Source: Pieris napi
Taxonomy: Eukaryota; Arthropoda; Insecta; Lepidoptera; Pieridae
Assembly (NCBI RefSeq): GCF_905475465.1
Contig: NC_062253.1
Coordinates: 9,548,001-9,612,000 of the forward strand
Length of the DNA: 64,000 nucleotides
Direction: 5' to 3'
Of the stretch, positions 9,701 through 21,194 are shown in pieces. The position numbers and the translations under genes are program-made. The notes below the pieces were generated by a model, which saw only the letters and a list, made by a program, of their open reading frames with translations, searched no databases and was not told the DNA's origin. Every line of letters starts with the position of its first letter. Position 1 is the stretch's first letter.

Positions 9701-11291
9701 TTGACCTTCGATGTAACTTTATGCGTTACTTGCTTAGCTGGTTCCGGCTTCTATATTACTTTTGTTATGATTGAAACTCCTCTGACTATAGCGATTAACT
9801 TACACGTTAAATCTGAATTACCCTTACAGGGATCGCTTGCTAGCAAGGTTATTTTTATTTAAAACTAGCTGACCTGGCTAACTTCGTTTCGCCCTACAAC
9901 CTTATCATATCGTTGTTACTTTAATTTAACTTATTTAAGGATTTCATTAATGTTAAGTATTACATTAATACAACTCTTTTGCAAATACAGAAATGTTTTA
10001 TTGCTTGCCATTGCGAAAGAAGAATGGCAGTTTTACACATTAGGCATCTTCTCTCTAGCGTCAATATGGCGATACTGCATGTTAAGCACTTTCTGATATC
10101 CAACATCTTTTGATCAGGATCAAAGCATGGTTATGCATCTCCTCATTCACCTCAAGATCGGAATTTCTTAAACTGACACGAATTCGACGTAAAATGATGC
10201 GTAGTTTTGTCAACAGATGGCACCATACGGTTTTTGCATTCGTAAAATTAATTAATTAGTTTATTGTTATTCGATAACTTATCCGATATTATATTGCTTA
10301 TTCTGCTATTCGGGACAGAAACAAATCCAACAAATCAAAAACCATGGCAATCGGTCCAGCCGTTCTCGAGTTATAAGTGTTGTAACAAACACGACTTTCT
10401 TTTATATATATAGATTGGACACAGAGGGCTCTCTTACATGCCTTGAAATATACAACATAGTTAAGTGATTTTTTGTAAAAGATTTTATGTAAAAGAAAAT
10501 GAAACAAACAGACGACACACAATTCCTTACCTACTGCCGGTAAGGAATTGTGTGTCGATTTTTGGATGTAAGTAGCGCTCAGTAAGACTCCAGTATCAAA
10601 ATCCAATAAGTTTTTGACATATAGAAGTCATACTTAACTAAGAGATGGCAGTTTCTTTTCAATGTTTTTTTAGTCTAGTAATTTGACCAGGCTCCAAAAG
10701 ATAAACCACTCCTTATATGGAAATTGTATTCGTTTTTACAACAAACTCCCAAGCGAAATTAGAGAATTATCAGTAAATAAATTCAAAGTCCTCGTTAAAC
10801 GGAAATTAATAAAGCGTTTTATAAATTTGAGGAATACATAAATGATCCTAATCCTTGGGATTGATTTGCTCCAGTTCAAACAATTTGTATGACAATACTT
10901 GGCGATTAAAAAGAGTGGCGGAAAGTTTCTTGCCAGTTCTTCTTACCAGCTCTACGCCATTGACTTGCGAACTGGTAGTAAATGTAAATTTACAATTAAT
11001 TTAACTTGACAATTCAAAAGTGTACTTGGTTATCCACTTGAATAAAGATATTTTGAGTTTAAGTTTAGTCTATGAGCAATTTTTTCTCCACATCCAAGAT
11101 TTATTCGTACACATCCAAGGAGCGAACATTCCCCGTTGGGGTTGAAAATAACTAAAATAAATACTCTGAACTGGGTCTGTATATTAAAAATAAAATAATT
11201 TAAAGTGCTAATAAGTATTATAATTACCTGGTGCAGAGTGCACACAAACAATGAACCCGAAGGCAACACAAGCTACTACAAACTTCGGCAT
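6744..11291 (-). CDS. Gene A: secreted glycine/histidine-rich structural protein, six exons, 231 aa
   Basis: Exons on the minus strand are 11291-11228, 8956-8828, 8461-8414, 8140-8093, 7644-7393 and 6898-6744. Each is bounded by AG/GT sites and every intron is in phase 1, giving 232 codons with the stop. Exon 1 encodes the signal peptide MPKFVVACVAFGFIVCVHSA. Exon 2 is a Gly run with a few Phe, Tyr, Ser and Lys. Exons 3 to 5 are built from a 16-residue unit (GGHGGGLGGGNGGGLG type). Exons 3 and 4 are exactly one unit (48 bp) each, and exon 5 (252 bp) holds about five. Exon 6 ends HGAHASAKAHAGGYG. No enzyme domain or cysteine pattern is present beyond the signal peptide. An extracellular structural role (cuticle, silk or eggshell) is inferred from composition. 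It carries a TATA box 35 bases upstream of the ATG. Exact exon choice should be confirmed with RNA. Confidence 0.75.
8222..8335 (+). mobile_element. Fragment of an RTE-type LINE ORF end, in intron 3 of gene A
   Basis: The plus strand reads KRRGCPVKRWAYGLSKRWSR, resembling the RTE-type C-terminal GRPxxRWxDDI...W block. Stops follow. Opposite orientation to gene A. Confidence 0.4.
8972..9228 (+). mobile_element. tRNA-derived SINE (family 1), beside the exon 2 acceptor of gene A
   Basis: Pol III A-box-like TGGTCTAGTGGTTAGTACCC and B-box GGTTCGATCCCCGGC are followed by a tRNA-unrelated body and a short A-rich tail. A second, very similar copy lies at 21195-21450. It lies on the strand opposite to gene A. 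Its 5' end is about 15 bases from the exon 2 splice acceptor. Confidence 0.85.
9865..10414 (-). mobile_element. Helitron (about 550 bp) in intron 1 of gene A
   Basis: Read on the minus strand it starts TCTATATATATAAAAGAAAG and ends GGTCAGCTAG. It carries the usual GAACGGCTGGACCGAT motif near the 5' end. No coding capacity was seen. Confidence 0.65.
10513..10557. repeat. Perfect 19-bp stem / 7-nt loop hairpin in intron 1 of gene A
   Basis: CGACACACAATTCCTTACC is followed by a 7-base loop and its exact reverse complement. It is not part of the adjacent Helitron or LINE tail. Confidence 0.8.
10690..11065 (+). mobile_element. 3' end of a non-LTR retrotransposon: reverse-transcriptase ORF terminus plus tail
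   Basis: The plus strand encodes YGNCIRFYNKLPSEIRELSV and, after one frameshift, KFEEYINDPNPWD-stop. This matches in style the ORF2 end of the intact LINE (CIRFYNKLPMDVRKLPLKKF, then YLNDRNAWD). The GAGTGGCGGAAAGTTTCTTG tail follows. It is 5'-truncated and dead, and lies in intron 1 of gene A in opposite orientation. Confidence 0.75.
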
Positions 11292-11325
11292 ATCTAGAAC
11301 TGTGAGAATACAGTCTTCGCTACTG

Positions 11326-11334
11326 CCTTTTATA
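11326..11334 (-). promoter_or_regulatory. TATA box of gene A
   Basis: TATAAAAGG lies on the minus strand about 35 bases before the ATG at 11291, with TCACAGT a plausible initiator downstream. Confidence 0.7.
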
Positions 11335-11754
11335 CTGTGAGGCTTATGTCATGAACGGGTAGTGTTTACTTACAGACTTTGCTTTTTGTTGTGCATTTTT
11401 TGTGCCTGAACCAAAGCGATAAACTGGACGAAGTTTGGTTACTTTGGCGGACTGAAACTTATGTTATTTTAAATTTAGCTTTGGAGCTTTTGTAGCCAAA
11501 TCAATGTGGATAAGTTATCTGGAATTATCTCTAGTATGTGTTAAACGTTAATATCAACTCCTCATAGTAACATTAATTTTAGTTTTTGCCTTTAATGAAT
11601 AATTTTAATTGACAATTCGGGATGTACATTTTCAGAAACCTAATATTTGATCATATTATCCTTTACTTGAGTGGCTGGAAAATCGCTAAATGCGATAAGG
11701 CAAATAATATATACTTAATAAATATTATTATAATGCAATATTAACGTTGAAGTT

Positions 11755-11890
11755 TATGCTGCTTTTCTCAGTGGTTCCATCGAATGCGACGATGTGTAGA
11801 GAGGAACGAAGATTACTTCGAAAAACAATAAAGGTATTGGCAACTTTCCACATTAAGCCGTTTTTCATTTTCTAAACATTTTCAGTGTTA
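11755..11890 (+). mobile_element. Mariner transposase C-terminal remnant
   Basis: The plus strand reads FSQWFHRMRRCVERNEDYFEKQ-stop in two adjoining pieces, the mariner C-terminal block also seen at 3202-3618. The element is truncated upstream. Confidence 0.65.
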
Positions 11891-12153
11891 CCTAGGTAAA
11901 CTAATTGTATTATGATGCAATTCTTATGCTGTAGTCGCCGAAGTCTTGATTGACATCTATATGATAATTATGAATCGACATGTTTTTCCAGATAATTCAA
12001 AAAGGAAAATCACCGTTCTACAGAATTAGCAAATGCATCCTAACCGACAATCAACAAACATTGTTATTAAATATACTTTTAAAACCTGATATTGCTATTG
12101 TGTCACTCCGGGATTTGCATTTGTGAAATACAGAAAAGCGTTCGATTCACTAA

Positions 12154-13441
12154 TAGACCAGTGCCGATAATTTTTGAAACCAAAAAAAATTACAGTAGGA
12201 TGAAACCCATTAGAAAAGGAGGGGAATATGATCAAAATGATAGGAAAAATAAATTACGGTCGATCTGAGGTCGGGAAGGGGTAGGGGGGGTTGAGTTTTA
12301 AGGGTAAAAAACGGTTTATCTCGATTTCCGGCAAAACTAAAAGTCATATCGAAGAAAGTTAAATTGCAAAGTTGTAGGTAATAAAAAGATCTAAAACTTT
12401 TGTATTCACACATTTTTCACATAACCTCAAAATTTATGTGAAAAATTCAAAAAACCAAGTTTTTGGTTTTTAATTTTTATCTTTTACAAAAATATTTTTT
12501 TTTTAACGAAATTTGGGGAAAACTTACCTTTCTATGTCCCAAATACGCTGTAATTTATTTGATTAAAAATGTTTATTTTTTCACCTTATTTTGAATTAAT
12601 ATCGAAAAAACACCCTAATTTTCAATCGAAAATTCTGACGTCAAAATTTCAGCTTTTTTCAAAAAATTGGTGTGCTTTCAGTTCGTTGAAATCTCTACTT
12701 TCCTATGGTAAAAAAATATATATATTACCATAGTAAATCTTCTCAGAAAATGCAAAAAATCGTATGCAGTAACGCCCAGACCCGTCATCCCCTTCCCTAC
12801 TTCTCTATGAATCTTCTTTAAATTATAATCAGATGCCTATTTATTACTATTTTAAGATAACTTATATATACCTGAGTGACCTAAAAAAAAAATTAGCTTT
12901 TAGATGGGCTAAAATTTTCGCATTTCATAGAGAAGTAAGGAAGGGGATGACAGGTCTGGGCGTTACTGCATACGATTTTTTGCGTTTTCTGAGAAGATTT
13001 ACTATGGTAATATATATATATATTTTTTACCATAGGAAAGTAGAGATTTCAACGAACTGAAAGCACACCAACTTTTTGAAAAAAGCTGAAATTTTGACGT
13101 CAGAATTTTCGATTGAAAATTAGGGTGTTTTTTCGATATTAATACAAAATAAGGTGAACAAATAAATATTTTTAATCAAATAAATTACAGTGTATTTGGG
13201 ACATAATAAGGTAAGTTTTCACCAAATTTCGTTTAAAAAAATAAATTTTTGTAAAAGATAGAAGTAAAAAACCAAAAAGTTGGTTTTTTGAATTTTTCAC
13301 ATAAATTTTGAGGTTATGTGAAAAATGTGTGAATACAAAAGTTTTAGATCTTTTTATTACCTCCAACTTTGCCATTTAACTTTCTTCGATAGGACTTTTA
13401 GTTTTGCCGGAAATCGAGATAAACCGTTTTTTACCCTTAAA
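12154..13441. mobile_element. Fold-back: two head-to-head copies of a TA-flanked DNA element, arms of about 520 bp
   Basis: The left copy starts at TA + GACCAGTGC and runs inverted relative to the intact copy at 14417-15212. At about 12809 it switches to a second copy in the opposite orientation, which ends at 13441 without a terminal repeat. The outer parts (about 12293-12808 and 12908-13441) are inverted repeats around a spacer of about 100 bp. The 68- to 75-codon frames inside are products of the repeat. Confidence 0.75.
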
Positions 13442-13449
13442 CCTGCATG

Positions 13450-14410
13450 CATGCATTGCATGTTTCAAAAGAAATTTTTAATTTTATTCGTTTGATAGAT
13501 ATTTTGTATGTATATAGAGAAGGAGGTAAATTGAAATCACAATTGAATTGATCAAGTTACATTTATTTGTTCGCATAAATTATGTCAAATTTTTTAACGA
13601 ACGAACGCTGCCGAAAGCGGAGGCCGATTGTGCCTCTTTGTCGCTCGCTCCGCGATCTCGCTTGCACTTCTAGCCATAAATGGAACGCCTCAGAGCGAGG
13701 TAACATCGTCATGTTTTTTCGTGCGTGCAGCCGGCACCATCGAATTATAAGACGTTGTCACGTCAAAAATACATTATATTTTATTTAAATAATCACTGCC
13801 AAAATGAACAAAGCAAGAGCTTTTGTTAATTGTAAGCAGTTTAGACAATTTAGAAGGTATGAATAATAATGGAAGAGTTTCCATTGTTCACAGATGATCG
13901 ATCGCGTAGTCTTGCTCTTTCGCGAATTTTGTAAAGGTTTTTGACATTCATAAGCATGCCCTAAGACGCATCTAAACTGAATAAACGTATTTTTCTAGAA
14001 GAAACATTGAAAAAACCCATAACAATTGGATTTACCTTATATAATCTATATTTTAATATCCACTATTTTATCTGTTTCATTACGAATCTTTGTTTTGGAT
14101 TTATTTTGGACATTGAAATAGAAAGAAGATGCGACGTTATCAGTCACTCACGTGTTGATTAGTCTCCATTAACAATTTTGGTTTAATCTGTCCATTATTT
14201 TTTTTCAAATTATTATTATAACTATCCCTCCTAATTTATAAAAACTAAATCAGACTTACACTAATGAAAAGAGACTAATAATACGCCAGTTAAAACAGTG
14301 CATGTACACATGATTATTACACAGGGCTACAATTTATGATAAAGTATTTCAAATTTCATAGGTTATAGTAAAAGTAATGCATCACGCTGCACATTTTTTT
14401 TTGTCCAGGT
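13450..14410. other. Repeat-like spacer, unidentified
   Basis: It begins with the self-overlapping GCATGCATGCATTGCATG motif. A GC-richer patch (13600-13750) contrasts with the AT-rich surroundings and looks like part of an unrecognised repeat. The 68-codon frame there has no support. Confidence 0.3.
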
Positions 14411-14416
14411 ATAATA

Positions 14417-15212
14417 ATAGACCAGTGCCGATCTTCTTTAAATTATAATCAGATGCCTATTTATTACTATTTTAAGATAACTTATATATACCTGAGTGAC
14501 CTAAAAAAAAATTTAGCCTTCAGATGGGCTAAAATTTTCGTATTTCATAGAGAAGTAAGGAAGGGGATGACAGGTCTGGGCGTTACTGCATACGATTTTT
14601 TGCGTTTTCTAAGAAGATTTACTATGGTAGTATATTTATATTTTTTTACCATAGGAAAGTAGAGATTTCAACGATCTGAAAGCACACCAACTTTTTGAAA
14701 AAAGCTGAAATTTTGACGTCAGAATTTTCGATTGAAAATTAGGGAGTTTTTTCGATATTAATTCAAAATAAGGTGAACAAATAAATATTTTTAATCAAAT
14801 AAATTACAGCGTATTTGGGACATAGAAAGGTAAGTTTTCACCAAATTTCGTTAAAAAAAAAAATATTTTTGTAAAAGATAAAAATTAAAAACCAAAAACT
14901 TGGTTTTTTGAATTTTTCACATAAATTTTGAGGTTATGTGAAAAATGTGTGAATACAAAAGTTTTAGATCTTTTTATTACCTACAACTTTGCCATTAAAC
15001 TTTCTTCGATAGGACTTTTAGTTTTGCCGGAAATCGAGATAAACCGTTTTTTCCCTTAAAACTCCCCCCCCTACCCCTTCCCGACCTCAGATCGACCGTA
15101 ATTTATTTTTCCTTTCATTTTGATCATATTCCCCTGCTTTTCTAATGGGTTTCATCCTACTGTAATTTTTTTCACTTTTTATTTATTTTAAAGGCTATCT
15201 GCACTGGTCTAT
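14417..15212. mobile_element. Complete non-autonomous TA-flanked DNA element (about 790 bp)
   Basis: Short inverted ends are GACCAGTGC and GCACTGGTC, each bordered by TA, as in Tc1/mariner-type insertions. The body matches both arms of the fold-back at 12154-13441. No transposase is encoded. Confidence 0.7.
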
Positions 15213-15407
15213 GTCTTTCTCTTGGCCATTATTTCTTAACATAATGTAAATTTCGTAATCGAATATCGATCGTTATGTTAGTTATTTCGACTATGTGTTT
15301 GCATGTTGTACTCACGAGAATATATGTGCGTGCTCCTATTTCACCATGCGTCCTGCTGATGGAGGACAAATCTTTATTTTTAATTTATTTTATTATTATT
15401 GATTACT

Positions 15408-15625
15408 GCAGCACCTTACAAACGTTGTGTAAAACAAAAAACTTGGCGATTAAAAAGAGTGGCGGAGAGTTTATTGCCAGTTCTTCTCTACCGTTCTACG
15501 CCCTTGATTTGAGAACTGGCAGTAAATGTAAAATTAGAAGCATTTCATGTATATATATTTTTTTGACGTTCATAAGTGTACATTGCGTTGCCTATATGAA
15601 TAAATGATTTTGACTTTTGACTGTC
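15408..15625 (+). mobile_element. Non-LTR retrotransposon 3' tail
   Basis: Same tail as at 5985 (AAGAGTGGCGGAGAGTTTAT, GAGAACTGGCAGTAAATG), ending near TGAATAAATGATTTTGACTT. Confidence 0.65.
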
Positions 15626-15916
15626 CCACTCGCACAAAAAAAATGATTAATTATTGATCCATGGGGTAGTAGGTTGTTTATCAGGACATTGAATAGTAAG
15701 TTTATTTTAAATAAATAATTTTTATTCGATTTAGGAAATATCAATAAGGTTCTTTGCTTTAGTACCAACTAAATATCTCACAAGGTTTTTATAATTTTCT
15801 GAAAAATCATAACGTGATGGGCTGAAACCAATTATCATAGAAAAGCTACTTTAAACTTCAAAAATATAAACGCACTAAACGAACCTGGATTTAATTGTAT
15901 AAAAAGAATAAAATTT

Positions 15917-16022
15917 TAGGGTTGCCTGGAAGAAATCGCTTGGTAGCGATAAGGCCGCGCATTGCCTTATAACTTTTGTAATCCGTTCATGTTATGATAA
16001 GGTAATAAAGTATAAATAAAAT
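15917..16022 (+). mobile_element. LINE 3' tail (GCGATAAGGCCG type)
   Basis: The stretch TCGCTTGGTAGCGATAAGGC followed by an AATAAAGTATAAATAAA end resembles a LINE tail common in moths and butterflies. No coding part remains. Confidence 0.45.
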
Positions 16023-16257
16023 TGTTAGAAGACTATGGAACGTATTGACTTCATATATCGATAAAAGCAACGAAAGTATCGCGCGGATAAAAAAGAAAAA
16101 TAAAATAAAACATAACGCTATTTATTTATATCTAAAAAGTAAATCACAAGTAGTTCTTGTATCTTCAAATCCATATCGTCTGAAAATTTCACATGTCGCA
16201 TGATCTAGAAATAGTAGTCCTCTCACACACCAATGATGAATTAGGAGAGTCGAGCAC

Positions 16258-17495
16258 CTACCCATAGTGATGGCCATGACCTGGTAAAAAAAGAGGAATG
16301 TCAAAAACTCTGTACCTACTGTTAATCACAAGCAACTTCGCAAGGAATGATTTTTTTTAAATTTCAAAATAAATATTGCCTGAGTAATAAGAATAATCTG
16401 GGATGGTGAAGAAATTTTGAAATCAGTCCAGTAGTTTTTAAGTCAATTACTAATAATATTATCTAACATACTGATCGAATAATATTATTATATATCAAGT
16501 GCATAGTGATAGCAGTTGTCATTTTCCCATGAAAAGTCCTTACAGATAAACATATATAATACGGATACATTTGAACATGGAATTTTGTTGCTCCATTTGA
16601 CTAAATAAATGCTTACCACCAAAACCACGATTACCGCCATAACCTCCTCCGAACCCTCGTCCGCCTCCATAACCGCCATGGCCACCACCGTGTCCTCCTC
16701 CAAAGCCCCTGCCTCCGCCTCCACCGAAGCCGCCACCTCCGCCACCGAAGCCGCCACCTCCACCATAACCGCCACCTCCGCCGAAACCTCCTCCACCTCC
16801 TCCACCTCCCCCACCTCCCCCAAAACCTCCTCCACCACCACCTCCCCCGAAACCAAAACCACCTCCCCGGCTACCACCAACTGAAAATAAAGTTAAGAAC
16901 ATGATATTTCTGATATAAAATAAACGTACCTATTTTATTAACACATAATTATTAAAAACTTGATGTTTTATTAAGCTTTATTTTTTTTAGAATTATTGCT
17001 ACCCATACAATTATTTTCACTTATAATACCACAAGAGTATGACGACTATATTTGTTTGCAGGGAACCTTGAGGGAAATGCCCGATAATTTTGAAGCTCGT
17101 GTGGTATTCGGGGGATTATTTTTCCGACCCAAATGTCGGCCAATAGAATTGCACCATGAGACGAAATGTACAGTTAACAAATAAGAATTTCATAATGAAT
17201 AAAACAACTACTTAATACTTTTCTTGAAGCAACGACCAGAGAACATTTTCACAAAAAATTATCAGTATAATACCATGTAGGTTGTACCACGTGACGTCGA
17301 ATGGTGCAATTCTATTGGCCGATATTTGGGTCGGAAAAATAATCACTAATATTATCGGTTATATATGGAAGCTTAAAAAAACATTGTTTAATCGACAGAT
17401 TTGAGCATTAATTTAATTTTTTACGTACCTAAAGGTTTAGTTTGGGCATAGGCAACAAGCCCTAATACTAAGCAAACCACTGTCCACCTTGACAT
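16258..17495 (-). CDS. Gene B: secreted glycine-rich protein with histidine-rich terminus, three exons, 117 aa
   Basis: Exons on the minus strand are 17495-17429, 16880-16617 and 16280-16258, all with AG/GT borders and phase-1 introns. Exon 1 gives the signal peptide MSRWTVVCLVLGLVAYAQTK. Exon 2 (88 codons) is almost pure Gly with Phe, Tyr and Arg punctuation (GFGFGGGG, GGGYGGGGGF, GGGHGGGHGGYGGGRGF, GNRGFGG). The last coding exon is only 23 bases and adds GHGHHYG-stop. The protein probably forms part of an extracellular matrix; that is inferred from composition and the signal peptide. Gene structure parallels genes A and C. Intron 1 carries a MITE. TTTATT on the plus strand at 16121-16126 supplies an AATAAA. 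The tiny last exon is the least certain part, although acceptor, phase and stop all agree. Confidence 0.72.
17114..17344. mobile_element. MITE in intron 1 of gene B
   Basis: A 44-base arm (GATTATTTTTCCGACCCAAA onward) and its near-perfect reverse complement at 17301-17344 enclose about 145 bases of AT-rich sequence. Confidence 0.7.
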
Positions 17496-17506
17496 TTCGA
17501 TGAACT

Positions 17507-17538
17507 ACTGATGTTACACTCAATCTAAATGTTATATA
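17507..17538 (-). promoter_or_regulatory. Core promoter of gene B (TATATAAC plus ATCAGT initiator)
   Basis: TATATAAC is at 17531-17538 and the arthropod-type initiator ATCAGT at 17507-17512, correctly spaced for a start about 15 bases before the ATG at 17495. Confidence 0.65.
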
Positions 17539-17539
17539 C

Positions 17540-19390
17540 TGGCGTATTTTGCCAAAAAACCGCAAATGTTTACAATTATCCAATTATGGTTTGATGTCTG
17601 CTTGAACATCAATATTAAGCACCTGGAAAAACCTGTTTTGTTTTTCACGCGTCACAACCTCTTGAAAATATAATTTGGTTGAATTATTGCAAATGAAATT
17701 CATAGCTTTTTTATGTGTCCTAAAATGCTATGAAATTTATACAGATTGTATTAAAGGCAAATAAGACTTCCTTATTTGCCTAGATTTCTTATTTAGATAT
17801 GAAAAGTTGAACAGCGAGGACAAATTATCTTGTTATCTTTTAATATAAATTGATACTTGTAATTACTTATATACCCTACATTTGGATGAGAATTGAGTAA
17901 ATTTTGATTGATTCAATTTCAATTTTGTCTCTCGGGCCTCACTTAGTGAATAACAAACAACATTTACATAAGTTTTTGTAATTTACTTAAAAGATTGTAA
18001 GTACATTATTACTGGGAATAACCTGTGCCCATAATTTCCGTTGTATTATACTCGGAATCAGTCGTGATAAAATCTATTTAAAATTGTAACAGGTTCGTGA
18101 CTCGCTTTGGTTGAGATATAGAAAATTGATATGAGAACGAATCTTTAACTGCGTCTGTATGCGAAAAAAAACTTGGATAAAAACACCGATGTATATCTAA
18201 TTTGATTTTATTGACATCAAAGGTAGTTTAATACCAAAAAATTCAGAGTCAAAAATTCTGGTGAGATTCAGAAAGAAGGCTTAGCATGAACTCACTTCCG
18301 TATGTGGTAATCTAATGCGCTATGTACACCCGTACCTGCTCACTCAGAATCGAGACAAGTTAGAGCAGTGTTGCCTTTTTAAAGTTCTTATACCCCCTTA
18401 TGTAGCATAACCCCTACAAAAATTTTAATATTAAAAACTGAATAGTTCACTTCAGAAACATTTTCTAAATCCCCCCTTTTAACAACCAAACTGCCCCACT
18501 GTGGGGCGCGGGCCCCACGTTGAATACTAGGTTAGAGCATACGAGTATGTATAGTTACAGAGTTTTAATTAATTGTTTATTTTAGAACAGCGAAGAACGA
18601 GGTCACGGTGACGTCATTGATCTGTTAATATTGCAACAATAAGAACGTAAACTATGTTAGTAAACAAAGTTTTACAAATTTAGTTAATTCAAAAAACAAT
18701 AAAATACTAATTTTATATAATTTACAGAACGGGATTGACTTTATATACATCAATAAATAGTTTCTACAGCAATATAAAAGCCTATTTTTGCAGCTTGAAG
18801 CTTTGAAAGGGGATTTTTATCTTTTTTTATACCTAATATCGATAAAGCATTGACTATCGACGTGTTTTTTATACATTCAACGAATTCTATGATAAGTATC
18901 TTTTTATACGATAGGGCTGTAGATTTGTTCTTTTTAATATGACTAAATTAGTCGCTATACTAGCCAAATGTTTTGTAAATCTTATTTATTACAGGTGCAC
19001 GATAGTAAAAAAGAGACAATATTAAATAGATAGACAAATAAAATGTGAAGCAATATCGGTATAACGATTTTGATTTATTAAAGTAAGCTATTTATTTAGT
19101 CGTCAAATGACACATAGAGTATAAAGATATATTTATATATATACACGTACAACACTAGAGAATTAAAACTGAAATGGTCGCGTCAACAGAACCAATGTAA
19201 CTAAACATAACGATCTAGTGATAAGCAGTATATCTCATTTGGAAACTGCCGTCTTCATTCTTGTAGGTTTAACAAAAAATCGTCCCTACTTAAAGTACAA
19301 GTGGTAGATATTAAATTATTACTACATATTTGTCATCATAATTAAGGCCCTATCCCAGCACGAATTGCTGTGTCAGTGTCTCGGGGTGGA
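17540..19390. other. Spacer upstream of gene B, no gene seen
   Basis: AT-rich with an embedded GC-rich patch near 18490-18530 (CTGTGGGGCGCGGGCCCCAC) of repeat appearance. No open frame worth naming on either strand. Confidence 0.35.
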
Positions 19391-19394
19391 CTGC

Positions 19395-19428
19395 GAGTAC
19401 GAAAAGTGAGTTACAGAATCGCAAGGCT
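19395..19428 (+). repeat. One-arm fragment of the 4459-4702 MITE family
   Basis: GAAAAGTGAGTTACAGAATC matches the right arm of that MITE. The rest is missing. Confidence 0.5.
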
Positions 19429-19439
19429 GTTTCGTAATC

Positions 19440-19680
19440 ATTTTTTCTTATAAATCTGTAGGTGATCAGCCTTCTGTGCTTGACCACCCAAAAGGTAGAC
19501 ACCGTCAGCCTTTTGGGTGTAACTTCACGATGCTTCCTTTCACAATGGGAGTGTTAAACGCGCACATATAGAGAAAGTTCCATTGCTGCACAGCTGGGGT
19601 TCGTATATCAGGGATGAGAGTCGCACCCTCAATCCAGCACTGTGTAATGTGGGAGATGTGATAAGTGGTTTAAGTTTTTC
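19440..19680 (-). mobile_element. Diverged tRNA-derived SINE (family 2)
   Basis: On the minus strand it follows the layout of the copy at 60358-60622: a degenerate B-box region, a GTGAAAGGAAGCATCGTGAA-like middle, and the GCCTAAAAGG/TGATCACCTACAG end. It is substantially decayed. Confidence 0.45.
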
Positions 19681-20276
19681 ATCGAAGTGGCAACCCTACG
19701 AACAAATTTTGTATCATGCTTGTTCATTACTTACTCTAAAGTAATTACAAACACTACAGCGGGAAGCACCGGACTGGTTTTCTCGAGTTTTTGTCTTCGT
19801 TAGGTTCTTGATCTTGAAGACCATTAAGGTACATCGTAAACTTTTTACAACATCGTCATTAGTATGCTAATTCTTTACCAAAGCCTGGGCTGGTATTTCT
19901 AATCAAATTAGCGATGAAATGTTTGATCTAGTACCTTTAATATTCGCGGAACCAGTACAAAACTCTACATCAAAGTATGAACCTCTCAGTGTTTTAAAAA
20001 AGAAGTTTATATGTTCGTAATTCCTATTATATTGAGGTTTTTTTTATCAATTTAATTACAATAAGCAAGCAATTTCGAAGAATAACCGCGTTGACTTTTC
20101 CTTATGACCTTAAGAAGTCAATATTAAAACGTTTGTTATAGCTAAACATATTAAGAGAAAAATAATGGTTTAACAAGTGATGTTTTATAAAAAAAGTAGG
20201 CGTCAAGATTAATAATGCTTATTTTTTGTATCTTATACTGATACTAATCATATTTACAAGTACCCCCGATAATCTT

Positions 20277-20586
20277 AATATATATAAATCTCGTGTCACA
20301 ACGTTTGTCCTCAATGGACTCCTAAACTACCGAACCGATATCAATCAAATTTGCACACCATGTGCAGTTCGATCCAACTTGAGAGATAGGATAGTTTAAA
20401 TCTCAAATTATAGTCGCAATTTTAATTTATTGCTAATTATTTGTCTGTTATTATTTGACAGTCACAAATCACAATTCTAACACATGGCGCCGCGCTGTGT
20501 TGAAAGTACCAACGTTTCACATAAGATACTATTTAACATCTGTAACAAAAACCTTAGCCACAGCAACGCTTGGCCGAGTCTACTAG
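20277..20586 (+). mobile_element. Helitron (family with GCCGAGTCTACTAG end)
   Basis: Starts in the TATATAAATCTCGTGTCACA type of 5' end, contains ACTCCTAAACTACCGAACCG, and ends in a GCCACAGCAACGCTTGGC hairpin followed by CTAG. Confidence 0.65.
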
Positions 20587-20629
20587 TTCATTATAATTAT
20601 TACAATTGTTATTATTGTTATTAGCCCCA

Positions 20630-20935
20630 TCTTATCTCCCTCGGCAAGCACAAAATCTGGCGCAGCCGCAGAGCTGGTGAAAAATAATAACGGCTCAAAT
20701 ATAGGAGTCTTTCCTTCAAATTTGATTATGTTCCCTTTGGAGTAAAGACTCTTGGGACTCTAGAGCACAAGCGGTAATTAAAGATACGTCTGGTAGATAG
20801 TACACTAGAGCTGTTGCTTCCTCAACGAATAAGTTACCTTATTACAGCAATGAAATGCTGCCAGCAATAGAGGTACACTTCCACAGGGACCAAACTTTTT
20901 AAATTTATTTTAACTTTATATTTATCAACTATTAT
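20630..20935 (+). repeat. Degenerate coding-tail repeat (QRISIAIQRGNAAS family), copy 2
   Basis: Contains the decayed equivalents of FVPFGVETLGPWG and the TGDPRAG..QRIS segment, ending in the shared CAGGGACCAAACTTTTTAAA tail. Many frameshifts and stops. Confidence 0.5.
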
Positions 20936-21194
20936 ATAAATAATAATTATTATTACTATGTAGATTAAGAATATTGTATATACTGTATAATTGTGTATTG
21001 GAAATAAATTTGATCATATTACAATTACGAACGTCTTAATAATAAAACTTGTCTTTATGCCCCTTCGTAAAAACAAGAATTGTGTTACGAATTATGATTA
21101 GCACCATCTTCCATAAGGTTAAAAGTACAATAGGACAATTGTTTTATGTTTATTTTTTATTCTTTTACAAATACAAACAATTGTTATTTAATTC

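Noticed and set aside
12833..13060. 75- and 69-codon ORFs at 12833-13060 and 14453-14662 sharing sequence
   Set aside because: They are the same stretch of a noncoding DNA element repeated; differences between them are not biased to synonymous sites as far as I can see.
16488..16884. Val/Glu/Ala-rich and Ser/Thr-rich frames over gene B
   Set aside because: Shadows of the Gly-rich exon 2.
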